DNA of 64,000 nt from Bacteroidota bacterium. Its GTDB lineage: Bacteria; Bacteroidota; Bacteroidia; Chitinophagales; LD1. The notes below the pieces were generated by a model, which worked only from the letters and a program-made list of their open reading frames with translations, was not told where the DNA came from and did no database searches. Shown piece after piece: positions 17,379 through 26,029 of the stretch. The translations under genes were made by a program, and so were the position numbers. Numbering within the stretch: the first letter of the stretch is position 1; every line of letters starts with the position of its first letter. Location of the stretch: the NCBI GenBank assembly GCA_018267385.1, contig JAFDYN010000014.1, positions 172,250 to 236,249 of the forward strand, read 5' to 3'.

Positions 17379-18250
17379 GAACAATCCAAGCTTTCATAGT
17401 GGAGGACGTCACAAGAACCCGCAATCTCATAAAGAAGGGTATAGAGAAGTTCAATAGCACCTCAGTGAATTATAGAGTGGAGGTTCGCTATGAATTTGAA
17501 TACGGCGAGGATGCCATTAGATGCCTGGAAAAGACAGATGATTGCCCCCATCTTATCTTTTTAGACATAAACCTTAAGGGTAGGGCTAAGGGAATTGAAC
17601 TGTGCCGCAAATTCCCTGATATCGCATATATTGTGATTAGCATAGAGACGAGTCCTGCAATATCCATTTATAATGAGACTGATGCAATCATCTACAGTTA
17701 TATAACTAAGGCTTCCGAAGGGGCATTCGATAGCCGGGATATATCGATCGCGATTGACAGGTTCGTGAAGAGGCGGGGAAGTGGAATTTATCCGACGTTT
17801 GTAAATGTCGGTAGGAAGAAAGACGTGCCGGTCAAGGACATAAACTTCATTTCGACGAGCGCCCTGCGTATAGAATCGGATGAGAGAGGGCAGGAAAAGA
17901 TCGCGCTTTGCCGTGCCTGTACTGAGAATGGCAGTTCAATTGTGGTTACGCAGGCCATGGTCAATCGATCTGTAAAAGATCATGCGTGTCTTCTACAGAT
18001 ATATTCGACCGACAACGGCGAGAAGGCAAGGGGACATACGCTCCAGAGCTTTGTGGAGGTCCATGATCTTAATCCTGCATTTTATACCTTCATTGATCGC
18101 AATTTAGTAGTCGACATAAGGAAGATTGCCTACGTAAGCGGATGGGTAATCTATTTCGATATAGGTCTAGGACTTTGGGCTCAATACGAGGTCACAAATC
18201 CTGACCACATGAAGTTTCTACAGCGGAAAAGAGAGATGCTCCTTCGATAA
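17375..18250 (+). CDS. LytTR-family response regulator
   Basis: A 291-residue regulator. The receiver domain (about 1-125) has an acidic pocket at VEDV, the phosphorylation site in HLIFLDINLKG (Asp about 66) and the conserved Lys in YITKAS (about 112). The C-terminal half (about 145-285) resembles a LytTR DNA-binding domain, with its characteristic FVNVG opening, KDINFIS strand, and FYTFIDRNLVVDIRKIAYV near the end. It is translated with the kinase immediately upstream. Its target genes are unknown; the candidate region downstream (18251-18567) leads into the mobilization block. The LytTR half is divergent (insertion around residues 180-235), so its DNA-binding assignment is less sure than the receiver. 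Confidence 0.82.
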   Translation: MRTIQAFIVEDVTRTRNLIKKGIEKFNSTSVNYRVEVRYEFEYGEDAIRCLEKTDDCPHLIFLDINLKGRAKGIELCRKFPDIAYIVISIETSPAISIYNETDAIIYSYITKASEGAFDSRDISIAIDRFVKRRGSGIYPTFVNVGRKKDVPVKDINFISTSALRIESDERGQEKIALCRACTENGSSIVVTQAMVNRSVKDHACLLQIYSTDNGEKARGHTLQSFVEVHDLNPAFYTFIDRNLVVDIRKIAYVSGWVIYFDIGLGLWAQYEVTNPDHMKFLQRKREMLLR

Positions 18251-18567
18251 CCGCCTACATACGAGCACCTCAAACCTACATTTCGCCCTTTCTACATACA
18301 TATTTTGCACATCGCTTAGGTGACGAGTTCCTTTGTCGTCAAGATTCAACGGCCGCTGCACTTTTCCGCAGCAAGAAAGGCCGGACGAGTCCGACCTGAG
18401 GATGAGAAAGGGGGCTGAGTGTAGTGAATTTCGACACACGCTACGTTACAGCCTGACACAAATCCTCGGCGACAGTATACACGGGACGCCTGATTCTGTC
18501 AAGCCGAGTTTTTTACCTCTCTTCTATGCCGCGGGTCTTGTTTTTAACCATTTAAAACAAAGGCCAA
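18251..18567. other. Intergenic leader of the mobilization block
   Basis: No convincing gene is seen in this 317-bp stretch. It holds a short hairpin CGGAC-ga-GTCCG (18382-18393) and the change from AT-richer cargo to GC-rich backbone. Being upstream of the transfer operon, it is a reasonable place for the operon promoter or a LytTR operator. No clear TAnnTTTG box or oriT-like inverted repeat could be fixed. Confidence 0.35.
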
Positions 18568-18939
18568 ATGGAAAATTTCCCAAAAAACGAATCCTTCCAA
18601 AACGGCGAGGTTGCCCTACGGTTCTCGGAGGCGAGCCGCAGGCGGCACCTCAAACTCAACCTTCTCCCGCGCGATGTGCTGTGTTCCGCCCGGGAAAACG
18701 GCACCCAAGAAACCTCCGGCATTTCACCTGCAACGCCAAGAAAGCGAAGATTTCTCCTGCGCGGGCCACTAGTCTTTCTGGCGCTATCCCTTATGCTCTT
18801 GGGTTCCTCGTGCAGGATATTGGAAAACCATACCGTCAGCGCTTGCGGCGGCCATTGGAGCATCTCGTGGGCAATGATGGGCATATCTTGCTCCCTCGAA
18901 TTAGCCGTGACAGCCACCCCTAAGAAGGAAAGGTATTAA
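18568..18939 (+). CDS. Small basic protein with one or two hydrophobic segments
   Basis: A 123-residue protein with an ATG preceded by an A-rich stretch of the kind used as ribosome entry in Bacteroidota. The first 75 residues are polar and Arg/Lys-rich; then comes RRFLLRGPLVFLALSLMLLG (about 76-95), a likely membrane helix, followed by SSC and a second, weaker hydrophobic stretch. It ends 18 bp before the HTH gene of the transfer block, so it may be its first gene. No known domain. It could be an entry-exclusion or channel-contact protein, but that is a guess. A long open frame also exists in another phase here, so the call is moderate. Confidence 0.45.
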   Translation: MENFPKNESFQNGEVALRFSEASRRRHLKLNLLPRDVLCSARENGTQETSGISPATPRKRRFLLRGPLVFLALSLMLLGSSCRILENHTVSACGGHWSISWAMMGISCSLELAVTATPKKERY

Positions 18940-18957
18940 TCATCAAAACTGAAACGT

Positions 18958-19236
18958 ATGGAAGAAAAGATAATTAGAATGGATACGGGCGCATTCTTTG
19001 GGCTCGTGGAGGCCATGTTGAGCTACATCAAGGAGAACCATTTCCTCCCCGCCGAGGACAGGTGGGTCAGCTCCGACGAGGCCAAGCGCATTCTCAGCGT
19101 CCAGAGCTCGACCACCCTCCAGTCCCTGAGGGACAGCGGACAGATCCGGTACAGCCAGCCGACCAGGAAGCAGATACTGTACGACAGGGAGTCTCTCATC
19201 GAGTACATCGAGCATCACGCAAGGGAAAAATTCTGA
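18958..19236 (+). CDS. Small helix-turn-helix (excisionase/MerR-like) DNA-binding protein
   Basis: A 92-residue protein. The C-terminal half has the layout of winged helix excisionase-like proteins common in Bacteroidota mobile elements: WVSSDEAKRILSV (first helix of the HTH), then TTLQSLRDSGQIRYSQ (recognition helix and wing), then ILYDRESLIEYIEHH. It is followed after 2 bp by the next gene. It likely controls the mobilization operon or assists excision. In comparable elements such genes sit near mob or integration modules. Confidence 0.75.
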   Translation: MEEKIIRMDTGAFFGLVEAMLSYIKENHFLPAEDRWVSSDEAKRILSVQSSTTLQSLRDSGQIRYSQPTRKQILYDRESLIEYIEHHAREKF

Positions 19237-19238
19237 CC

Positions 19239-19907
19239 ATGGCACAGACAGCAAGCACCTACGAGAGGGGGTTCAACATGGGGTACTACCTTGAGGCGTA
19301 CGCCCCGCATATCCTCTCCCGCGCGATGGACGGCCTCTCCCACATGCCGCCGGACTTCCTACTCGGCCTAAAACACGGCCAGGTACAGGGGAGGACGAAC
19401 AAGAAGCTCGAAACCACCGTCGAGCGGGAGGCCGCCGCCAAACGGAAGGCCGCCGACGACCGGGAGTACTACCGCCAGAGGGCCGAGGAGCGCCGCAGGG
19501 AGGTCGAGTACAAGCAGCAGTTGAGGAGGGACGAGCAGAAGAAGAGGCGGAGGAACGATGAGATCGACTCCGAGCTCGTGAAGGACTTCAAGACGGACCC
19601 GTACGAGCGTCGCATGAAGGAGCTCGCCGCCTCAAGGCGATCCGCCCCCGATGTGCCCCACGAGCAGGATCAGCCAGACATGGATACGGCCGATGGCCAA
19701 GCGGAGAAGTCGGAAGCCCCCATCAGTAGCGACCCGCAAGACTCTCAAGCCTCTGTCCCCGAAGTCCTGGAATCAGGCGCGGCGAGTACGAGCCCCTCCG
19801 CTGAGGACGCCTCCAAGGACGAACCGGCAGCCGAACAGAAGGAACGGGCAGGCGAAATATCCGAAATCCGGGAGCAGCGAGGGGACCGAGACGAACGGTC
19901 GCGCTGA
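19239..19907 (+). CDS. Highly charged coiled-coil protein of the mobilization block
   Basis: A 222-residue protein beginning MAQTASTYERGFNMGYYLEA. A short N-terminal region, which may be structured, is followed from about residue 60 by a continuous Arg/Glu/Lys-rich helix (DDREYYRQRAEERRREVEY), then a disordered acidic tail rich in S, E, D and A. No signal peptide or membrane segment. It is probably an accessory DNA-processing or scaffold protein. The start ATG lies 2 bp after the HTH stop. A longer open frame exists upstream but overlaps the HTH gene. Confidence 0.65.
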   Translation: MAQTASTYERGFNMGYYLEAYAPHILSRAMDGLSHMPPDFLLGLKHGQVQGRTNKKLETTVEREAAAKRKAADDREYYRQRAEERRREVEYKQQLRRDEQKKRRRNDEIDSELVKDFKTDPYERRMKELAASRRSAPDVPHEQDQPDMDTADGQAEKSEAPISSDPQDSQASVPEVLESGAASTSPSAEDASKDEPAAEQKERAGEISEIREQRGDRDERSR

Positions 19908-19934
19908 CGATATTTTCTAACCAAAACAAAAAAC

Positions 19935-21008
19935 ATGTTTCAAACAAGCAAGCAAAAGGGCACAGGCCCCAAGACGGCGGAAGAGCAGCACCAAGCCCTG
20001 CGCGAGAAGGCGCGGGAAATGGGGAAGAACCTCGCAGTTACGCTGCTGCCCTCCGCAGGAAAGGACGAAAGCATGGAGCTGTACATCAAAAGCATCCGCG
20101 GCCCCTATTCGTCCCTGCTCGGACAGGAGATGGGTAGGATTCCCTCCAACCATGCCGACATCGCAGAGATCGAAGGCAGGTCAGCAGAACAAAAAAGCGT
20201 CAACCTTAACGAACGGCTCTCGGAGTGCCGGGCGCGCCTCCGGAGAGAGCAGCTCGAGCTCACGGAAATGGACCAGGACGACGCGCGGCACAAAACGGTC
20301 TGGCCCTGGTGGGGGGCGGCGTTCCTTGTCGCCCTAGTGGAGAGCATGTTCAGCTACAAGTCATTCACCATGCTCGACCTCGGCAACCACATAACCCTGG
20401 CCCTCCTCATGGTATCGCTTACGGTCGCCTTCACGCTTCTACCCAAGGCCCTCCGTTGGTGGTACGAGGACTACACTCCCGCGATGTCACTCAGGTGGTT
20501 CCTCAACGCCATTCCTGTGCTGGCTATAGGCGCAGGATTCTACGTCCTCGGCCTTCTCAGGGCGAAGCTGCTGGCCTCCCAGGCCGCGCTCAGCATCGAG
20601 GACGGGCTGGGACCGCTGCAGGGGATTACGGTAAGCCCCTGGTACTTCATGGGCATAAACGCCTTCCTCCTCGTCATAGGCTACTTCATTGCGCACCAGT
20701 TCCCGACGGCGGCCCAGTCGAAGAACAAGTACGCGCTCGAGAAGAAGGAGTCCGCCATCGCCAAGCTCGAGACACAGATCGAGCGGTGGGAAGCGGAGCT
20801 TTCGGCAATCCCGGAACGGGAGAAGAACTCCCTGATACGCTCGGCCCAGAACACCGCCGGCAGAAGGGAAGCGTACGAGAAGGTAAACAGCTTCTTCAAG
20901 GAGGCGGTGGGGGCCTTTATCGAGGCAAACATAACCTACCGGAGCGACGGGCAGCGGCCGAGGTGCTTCGACGCCCCAGTCGCCGACCTTGAAATGAAGA
21001 TTTCATAA
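19935..21008 (+). CDS. Multi-pass membrane protein of the mobilization block
   Basis: A 357-residue protein. The N-terminal 125 residues are cytoplasmic and charged. About four membrane helices follow: WGAAFLVALVESMFSY, ITLALLMVSLTVAFTLL, FLNAIPVLAIGAGFYVLGLL and FMGINAFLLVIGYFIAHQF (about residues 127-260). A long C-terminal coiled-coil (about 265-330) comes last. The topology (soluble, membrane, coiled-coil) suits a scaffold contacting the coupling ATPase encoded downstream. No named family recognised. Its place between the charged protein and a lipoprotein suggests one envelope-spanning complex. Confidence 0.7.
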   Translation: MFQTSKQKGTGPKTAEEQHQALREKAREMGKNLAVTLLPSAGKDESMELYIKSIRGPYSSLLGQEMGRIPSNHADIAEIEGRSAEQKSVNLNERLSECRARLRREQLELTEMDQDDARHKTVWPWWGAAFLVALVESMFSYKSFTMLDLGNHITLALLMVSLTVAFTLLPKALRWWYEDYTPAMSLRWFLNAIPVLAIGAGFYVLGLLRAKLLASQAALSIEDGLGPLQGITVSPWYFMGINAFLLVIGYFIAHQFPTAAQSKNKYALEKKESAIAKLETQIERWEAELSAIPEREKNSLIRSAQNTAGRREAYEKVNSFFKEAVGAFIEANITYRSDGQRPRCFDAPVADLEMKIS

Positions 21009-21027
21009 CAATTTAATTCCAAACATC

Positions 21028-21777
21028 ATGAAACTTGGTATCAATGTCATTTTCTCCCTGGTTGCTATCCTAGCGGCCTCGTCCGGATGCGGAAGCGACG
21101 GCTCCGCCAACATATTCGCCAGACAGCCCTCCGTCCACGTCACGGTCCTCTGGGACCTTACCGGTCCCATGTCGGCCAGGCCGCAGGGCGAGGAGGTACT
21201 TGGACTCTTGGGGATCAGAAACGACCATCTGTATTGCGGCTACACGTATCGAATGAGAAGTCTCAGCTCAGTCAACCTGACCGACGTGTTCGAGGCCTCG
21301 ATACCCCCGGAAAACAGCCTAACGGGCGACGACATCAGGAGGGTCGCCGCGATACGCCGCTTCAAGAAGGCCGTCCAAGGCAAGATCGACAGCGCGGCAA
21401 GGCAGAAGTCCTCCGACGAGCCGTACTCGGTCCTCTACGCCACCATAGCCCAAGAACTGAACCAGCTTGCCAACCACCCCGCGGCGGACACAAAAACCTG
21501 CCTGATCTACTCCGACCTGACGGAGAACTCCCAGGACGGCAACTATTACAGCGCCTCAGAATTGGCCAGGATCACCGCCAAACCCGAGAATGTCATCGCG
21601 GCGCTCAACAGGAAGGTGCCGCTTTCGGACCTGCACGGTCTTACGGTATACCTCGTGTACCGGCCAAGGAGCAATGCGGACGAGCGCAGGTTCTCCGCCA
21701 TAGCGTCCATGTACCGGTCGATGCTCGAACGCAGGGGTGCGACCGTCATCATCGGATCAAACATCATCACCCATTAA
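21028..21777 (+). CDS. Lipoprotein with von Willebrand A-like core
   Basis: A 249-residue protein. The N-terminus is a lipoprotein signal (MKLGINVIFSLVAILAASSG then Cys), so it should be membrane-anchored outside the cytoplasm. The mature protein starts with a hydrophobic strand and VTVLWDLTGPMSA, which resembles the first metal-binding loop of VWA domains (D-x-T/S). A later strand TCLIYSDLTENS resembles the VWA DxTD-side loop. The adhesion-site Ser/Thr pattern is imperfect, so metal binding is uncertain. It is co-directional with the transfer genes, 19 bp after the membrane protein. A role in cell-cell or complex contact is inference. Confidence 0.65.
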   Translation: MKLGINVIFSLVAILAASSGCGSDGSANIFARQPSVHVTVLWDLTGPMSARPQGEEVLGLLGIRNDHLYCGYTYRMRSLSSVNLTDVFEASIPPENSLTGDDIRRVAAIRRFKKAVQGKIDSAARQKSSDEPYSVLYATIAQELNQLANHPAADTKTCLIYSDLTENSQDGNYYSASELARITAKPENVIAALNRKVPLSDLHGLTVYLVYRPRSNADERRFSAIASMYRSMLERRGATVIIGSNIITH

Positions 21778-21786
21778 AACGCGGCC

Positions 21787-21951
21787 ATGGAAAAAACTGG
21801 AAAGCTCATAAGAATCCTCCTCGGCGCAGCGGCCATCGCCGCCAAGGTAGCGATATACATATTCTGGGGAGCAAGCCGTCTGGTCGAGGTAATACTCTCG
21901 GAGACCAACAGGCTTCTCAAGCGCGTTTTGGAACAAAAGAAAAACCAATAG
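21787..21951 (+). CDS. 54-residue single-pass membrane protein
   Basis: A short open frame with an ATG, ending 1 bp before the coupling-ATPase start. The translation has one hydrophobic helix (ILLGAAAIAAKVAIYIFWGA, about residues 10-29) followed by an amphipathic helix and a Lys-rich end. It fills the gap exactly between the lipoprotein and the ATPase genes, with the same GC-rich codon use. It may be a membrane tether for the ATPase, whose own N-terminus lacks the usual transmembrane pair of VirD4 proteins. Confidence 0.6.
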   Translation: MEKTGKLIRILLGAAAIAAKVAIYIFWGASRLVEVILSETNRLLKRVLEQKKNQ

Positions 21952-21952
21952 C

Positions 21953-23374
21953 ATGGGCATCCTCATTAATCTCCTGACGGCACTGACCAGGGCGTTCTTC
22001 GAGTTTCTGCACCTCGGCCTCACCATGGCGGAGCCGGGACCCAAGGACCACTCGCTCAGGGCGGCATTCGCTACCGACCAGAAGACGCTGTCCGTATACC
22101 ACGAGGGCTTCTGCCTCGACGGCCGCAGGAGCCTCTCGCTCGACGAGAGCCTGCGCCACGCCGTAGTAATCGGCAAAAGCGGTATCGGCAAGTCCACGTC
22201 CACCTTCATCCCGTCCCTCCTCACCATGCACACCTCGGGAAGCTCCCTTGTGGTGCACGACACCTCAAGGGAGCTGGAGCCCTTGTCCGGAGGCCATTTG
22301 GCAGGCCACGGCTACGCCATCCTCGCCATGGATCTGGACGATCCGGGCAGGTCCATCGGGTTCAACCCCATGGAAAATATACTGCACCCGAGCGACGTTG
22401 ACAAGCTGGCTTCGCAGCTCGTACAGACGAGCCTTAAAGGATCAGACCCCTTCTGGGACGCCAGCGCGAGGGACCTCATCAAAACGGTCATCAGCCTCGC
22501 GCTCCGGCTCGGCGAGGAGCACAGGAACCTCGCAAACGTGCTGCACATAATAAAGCTGATGGGTGCCTCGCCGAAGGCCGTTGACGAGCTCGTTGCCATG
22601 CACGCAGACGAGCAGACGTTCACGTCCTTCAAGTCGTTCCTTTCCAACGACGCCAAGGTGGCCTCCGGAATCCTGGCCACGGCGAAGGCCGCGCTCTCTA
22701 TTTTCGGTGACGAGCGCGTCGCGCTCGTCACTTCCCGGAGCACCCTCGACCTGAGGGACCTGCGCAGGAGGAGGATCGCCCTCTTCATCCAGAACAAGGT
22801 GTCGAGCCAGCAGTACTACTCCGTCATAACCTCGATTTTCTTCGAGCAGCTCTTCTCGACCCTCATGGACGCGGTGCCGGAAAGGTCCGCGAGGAGCATT
22901 TACATCCTCTTGGATGAGGCCGCAAGCGGGCTCAGGATGCCATCGTTCAGCCAGGCGATAGCGCACCTGCGCAAGTACCGGGTTGGGTGCATGGTCGGCC
23001 TGCAGTCCGTCCAGCAGCTGAGGCAGACCTACAACGATAACGACGCCGCGACGATACTGGGCAACTGCCACGCGCATGTCTACTTCGGGGAGCAGTCGCA
23101 CGAGACGGCCAAGACCCTGGAGTCGCTTCTCGGACGCTACGAATACGTGAATGGCGCAGGTGGAAGGTCGGTCAGGAACCTCATGGAGGCCGACGAGGTG
23201 CGCATGATGGGAAACCGCAAGGCCATCATCGTCGCGGGAAGCGAGAAGCCGATCCTCGCGAACCTGACGCCCTACTACGACCGGCCATGGCTGAAGCTGC
23301 GCTCGAGCAGGCGGACCAAGCCGCCCTCCGGCTTCGGCAAAGAGGCCCGCGTTAAACTTATTGGCCAAGCGTGA
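21953..23374 (+). CDS. VirD4/TraG-type coupling ATPase
   Basis: A 473-residue ATPase that would dock the relaxase-DNA complex to a conjugation channel. Walker A is in IGKSGIGKSTST (about residue 73), with VVHDTSREL (about 102) typical of coupling proteins. Walker B is SIYILLDEAA (about 318). The later CMVGLQSVQQLRQTY segment matches the VirD4/TraD motif in which a Gln follows the sensor strand. It lacks a canonical transmembrane pair; the first 25 residues are only amphipathic. The 3' end overlaps the MobC-like gene by 4 bp (GTGA), tying it to the relaxase. The protein is shorter than self-transfer TraG proteins. Confidence 0.85.
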   Translation: MGILINLLTALTRAFFEFLHLGLTMAEPGPKDHSLRAAFATDQKTLSVYHEGFCLDGRRSLSLDESLRHAVVIGKSGIGKSTSTFIPSLLTMHTSGSSLVVHDTSRELEPLSGGHLAGHGYAILAMDLDDPGRSIGFNPMENILHPSDVDKLASQLVQTSLKGSDPFWDASARDLIKTVISLALRLGEEHRNLANVLHIIKLMGASPKAVDELVAMHADEQTFTSFKSFLSNDAKVASGILATAKAALSIFGDERVALVTSRSTLDLRDLRRRRIALFIQNKVSSQQYYSVITSIFFEQLFSTLMDAVPERSARSIYILLDEAASGLRMPSFSQAIAHLRKYRVGCMVGLQSVQQLRQTYNDNDAATILGNCHAHVYFGEQSHETAKTLESLLGRYEYVNGAGGRSVRNLMEADEVRMMGNRKAIIVAGSEKPILANLTPYYDRPWLKLRSSRRTKPPSGFGKEARVKLIGQA

Positions 23375-23922
23375 AGGCGAAGGAGGGGTTGGCCGCCTAC
23401 CTTGAGGCCACCGGAGCCTATGAAAGCGGGGACGAGGCCCTCATACGGAAGGTAAAGGAGGCGTACTGGAGGAACTACAGGAAGGAGCACAAGCGCAAGG
23501 CCCGGAAGAAGAACAGGGAATGCTCGATCTCCCTCGACACGGAGAAGGCGACCATCCTGGAAAGGGCGGCCAAAGCCCACGGGCTTGCCCTGTCCGCATT
23601 CATCGGCCAAGCGGCGGCGGCGTACGTACAACAGGCGCTCATATTCCCGAACATCGAAGAGCTGCGCAGGATAGAGCAGCTGCTGTCCCTTTGCTACTCT
23701 GAGATACAGGACAGGCAGACCATTTCCGGGCATGAAGACACAAGGCCGCTGCTAGACAGCATCCTTCGTTCTGAGGAGCTCATAGCGCTACTTCTCAGCA
23801 GGCCCTTGCCTCTCGAACAGGCGTTGCGGAAAGCCCTTAAAGAGATGCCGCACATAAGATCTCTCATAATCGAAATAATCCAGCACCATGATAATAAAAT
23901 CAAAGGGAAGGAAGAAGCCTGA
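23371..23922 (+). CDS. MobC-like mobilization accessory protein
   Basis: A 183-residue protein with GTG start within the coupling-ATPase stop. The N-terminus is rich in basic residues (RNYRKEHKRKARKKNRE, about residues 32-48); then comes the ribbon-helix-helix-like block CSISLDTEKATILERAAKAH (about 49-68) and GLALSAFIGQAAAAYVQ, the pattern seen in MobC/BfmC-type relaxosome proteins that help the relaxase at oriT. The C-terminal half is helical. It overlaps the relaxase start by 35 bp. Such proteins usually bind oriT and often repress their own operon. Confidence 0.75.
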   Translation: MKAKEGLAAYLEATGAYESGDEALIRKVKEAYWRNYRKEHKRKARKKNRECSISLDTEKATILERAAKAHGLALSAFIGQAAAAYVQQALIFPNIEELRRIEQLLSLCYSEIQDRQTISGHEDTRPLLDSILRSEELIALLLSRPLPLEQALRKALKEMPHIRSLIIEIIQHHDNKIKGKEEA

Positions 23923-24685
23923 GGATGTCAGGCAGTTGCTATTATACATTACGAAGGATAGCGCCCTGCTTAGGTGCGCCAACGGCGAACCTTTCATTAT
24001 GCGTCACAACCTAAGAGGTAATAGCATAGACGAGTGGGAGAGAGAATTTCTAAAAAATGAGGCAACGCGGCTACATGCGAAAAGGAACGCCAACATTATT
24101 TATCACGAGATAGTCTCATTCCATAGCCTTGATCGGGATAAGATTTCTGAAGAAATGCTTCGGTCTGTTGCAAGCGAATACATACGGCTCCGAAATCTAA
24201 ATGCGCTCGGTTTGATCACTGCTCATGGCGACAAAAACCATATCCACCTTCATTTTGCCGTTTCTGGTATCGAGTATCGGACCGGCAAAACACTGCGCGT
24301 TACACGAATGGAGTATAACAACATGAAAATTGATCTTCAACGCTTCCAAGAGCAAAGATTCCCCGAGCTTAGGTTTTCGGTTGTCGAATTCAGGCGGCCT
24401 CTCCAGAATGCCAGTGAATTACCTGACCCTGATAAAACTAAATTTAGCTCAGAAAAAAGCAACATAGTCCGGGCTTTTAGAGAAGCCATAGCTGACCAGA
24501 GCGACCTTAAACACGTTGAGACCGCCTTGGCGGGTCATGGCTTCAAGATTTATCGGAGGAATGGGGAGCCTCAAGGCATATCTGGTAAACGCAAGTACAG
24601 ATTCAAGACACTAGGATTCAGCCGTTTCGTTTTAGATCGGCTAAGCCGCAACGGCAATTCAAGCCCCGACCGGAGAAGGTGTTAA
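23888..24685 (+). CDS. MobA-type relaxase
   Basis: A 265-residue relaxase (MOB nuclease domain). It nicks oriT and stays bound to the DNA 5' end through a Tyr. The three-His metal site is clear: AHGDKNHIHLHFAVSG at about residues 117-132. Candidate nucleophile tyrosines lie near the start (LLLYIT, about 20). No C-terminal primase or helicase is present, so the protein is a minimal relaxase. Base composition drops from the GC-rich block upstream. The C-terminus ends abruptly in an Arg-rich tail (GNSSPDRRRC), so truncation at the cargo junction is possible. Confidence 0.85.
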   Translation: MIIKSKGRKKPEDVRQLLLYITKDSALLRCANGEPFIMRHNLRGNSIDEWEREFLKNEATRLHAKRNANIIYHEIVSFHSLDRDKISEEMLRSVASEYIRLRNLNALGLITAHGDKNHIHLHFAVSGIEYRTGKTLRVTRMEYNNMKIDLQRFQEQRFPELRFSVVEFRRPLQNASELPDPDKTKFSSEKSNIVRAFREAIADQSDLKHVETALAGHGFKIYRRNGEPQGISGKRKYRFKTLGFSRFVLDRLSRNGNSSPDRRRC

Positions 24686-24841
24686 AACTGACACCTGCTG
24701 CCGAAATTACATGGCTACGAAGAACGGTGACTATTTTCGGGTAACCTCGTAAAACCCCATAATTCACGTCCTTAGTCAAAACTCTTTTGCGCTATTATAT
24801 GTAAATTCACCTTGTGTTTTTTTTGTACCTAACATTTTATA

Positions 24842-25948
24842 ATGCCCAAAAAAAATTTCTACGAGCATTGTTACATATGCAAATGTCAACTTAGATTTCC
24901 CCATGCTCATTATAAGAGGATGTGTAATAAATGCGGGAACTTTAATTACCAGAAGCGCACTCAATCTTTAGACTTGTCCGGTTATACAGCGCTAGTGACG
25001 GGAGGAAGAATAAAAATTGGATTCGAGACATCACTAAAGCTGCTAAGGAGCGGCTGTAAGGCAATTGTCACATCGCGTTTTCCAAAGGATACCTACCGGC
25101 GTTATTCCCAAATGCCCGACTTTATGGACTGGCACTCAAATCTAGTGGTTTACGCGGTTGACTTCGCTAAGCTGAATGAGCTCGCCGCTTTCATTAGTTA
25201 TCTCATGGACAGTCTAACTTCCCTTGAAATCATAATAAACAACGCTGCCCAGACCATTCAGAAGCCTAGAGAATACTACAAACATCTCGCTGAAATAGAA
25301 AGTGCGGCCCTTGGTGATAAGAACGCTTTTCTCGGTAGCTCTAGCTATTTTCAAAACGACAACCATCGTCCGCAGACGTCTCTCGACCTAGCCGCCCTTC
25401 GATCCATTGACCTAGCTTTCCCGCCTAACATATATGATGAATTTGACCAACAGGTCGACAATAGGAAGGTCAACAGTTGGGTAACCAAACTTCAAAATGT
25501 TTCTATACAAGAACTCTTGGAAGTTCTGCTAATAAACGTTGTGGCTCCATTTATGATTAATAGTAAGTTAAAGCCTCTATTGGAGCGCAGTGCGACTAGC
25601 AGCAGGTACATCATCAACGTTTCTGCAATGGAAGGAAAGTTCAACAGAAAGAAATCAATCTACCATCCTCATACCAACTTAGCCAAAGCCGCCTTGAACA
25701 TGATGACGCGAACTTCAGCGGAAGATTATGCGCGGTCTAAAATATTCATGAACAGTGTTGACACCGGGTGGATTACCAATGAAAACCCGTCCCATATCGC
25801 AGATAAAATGGCAGAGAAAAAGCTCTTTCCGCCCTTAGATGTGATTGATGGCGCAGCTAGGATTTGCGATCCCATTTTCACTGGAATAAGGACGGGAGTG
25901 AACGAATCCGGCAAATTCCTAAAGGACTACAAACCAACCTCTTGGTAG
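24842..25948 (+). CDS. Zinc-ribbon short-chain dehydrogenase/reductase without catalytic Tyr
   Basis: A 368-residue oxidoreductase. An N-terminal knuckle pair (CYICKC at 10-15, CNKCGNF at 29-35) forms a probable zinc ribbon. It is followed by a Rossmann SDR core: nucleotide-binding VTGGRIKIG (about 52), INNAAQT (about 134) and the Ser of NVSAMEG (about 258). The active-site Lys is in PHTNLAKAA (about 277), where the usual Y-x3-K reads T-x3-K, so classic Tyr acid/base chemistry is missing. A nearby Tyr (YHPH) might substitute. The SDR class could be NAD(P) dependent. It heads a cluster with a NUDIX hydrolase and a TS-fold enzyme, suggesting nucleotide chemistry. Confidence 0.8.
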   Translation: MPKKNFYEHCYICKCQLRFPHAHYKRMCNKCGNFNYQKRTQSLDLSGYTALVTGGRIKIGFETSLKLLRSGCKAIVTSRFPKDTYRRYSQMPDFMDWHSNLVVYAVDFAKLNELAAFISYLMDSLTSLEIIINNAAQTIQKPREYYKHLAEIESAALGDKNAFLGSSSYFQNDNHRPQTSLDLAALRSIDLAFPPNIYDEFDQQVDNRKVNSWVTKLQNVSIQELLEVLLINVVAPFMINSKLKPLLERSATSSRYIINVSAMEGKFNRKKSIYHPHTNLAKAALNMMTRTSAEDYARSKIFMNSVDTGWITNENPSHIADKMAEKKLFPPLDVIDGAARICDPIFTGIRTGVNESGKFLKDYKPTSW

Positions 25949-26029
25949 TGTACAAGATGGGAACATCCTGTTAATATGTTCACTGGTGATCCACACTATT
26001 AACCCTATTTTTAGGAGAGAATCAAATGT

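Noticed and set aside
18382..18415. Sequence resembling a hammerhead ribozyme core (CTGAGGA followed by GAAA) near a short hairpin
   Set aside because: There is no room for stem II between the two conserved pieces and no closing stems I and III could be formed.
22442..23368. 308-codon open frame on the minus strand over the coupling ATPase
   Set aside because: Antisense of a gene with clear Walker motifs; composition is typical of a GC-rich shadow frame.
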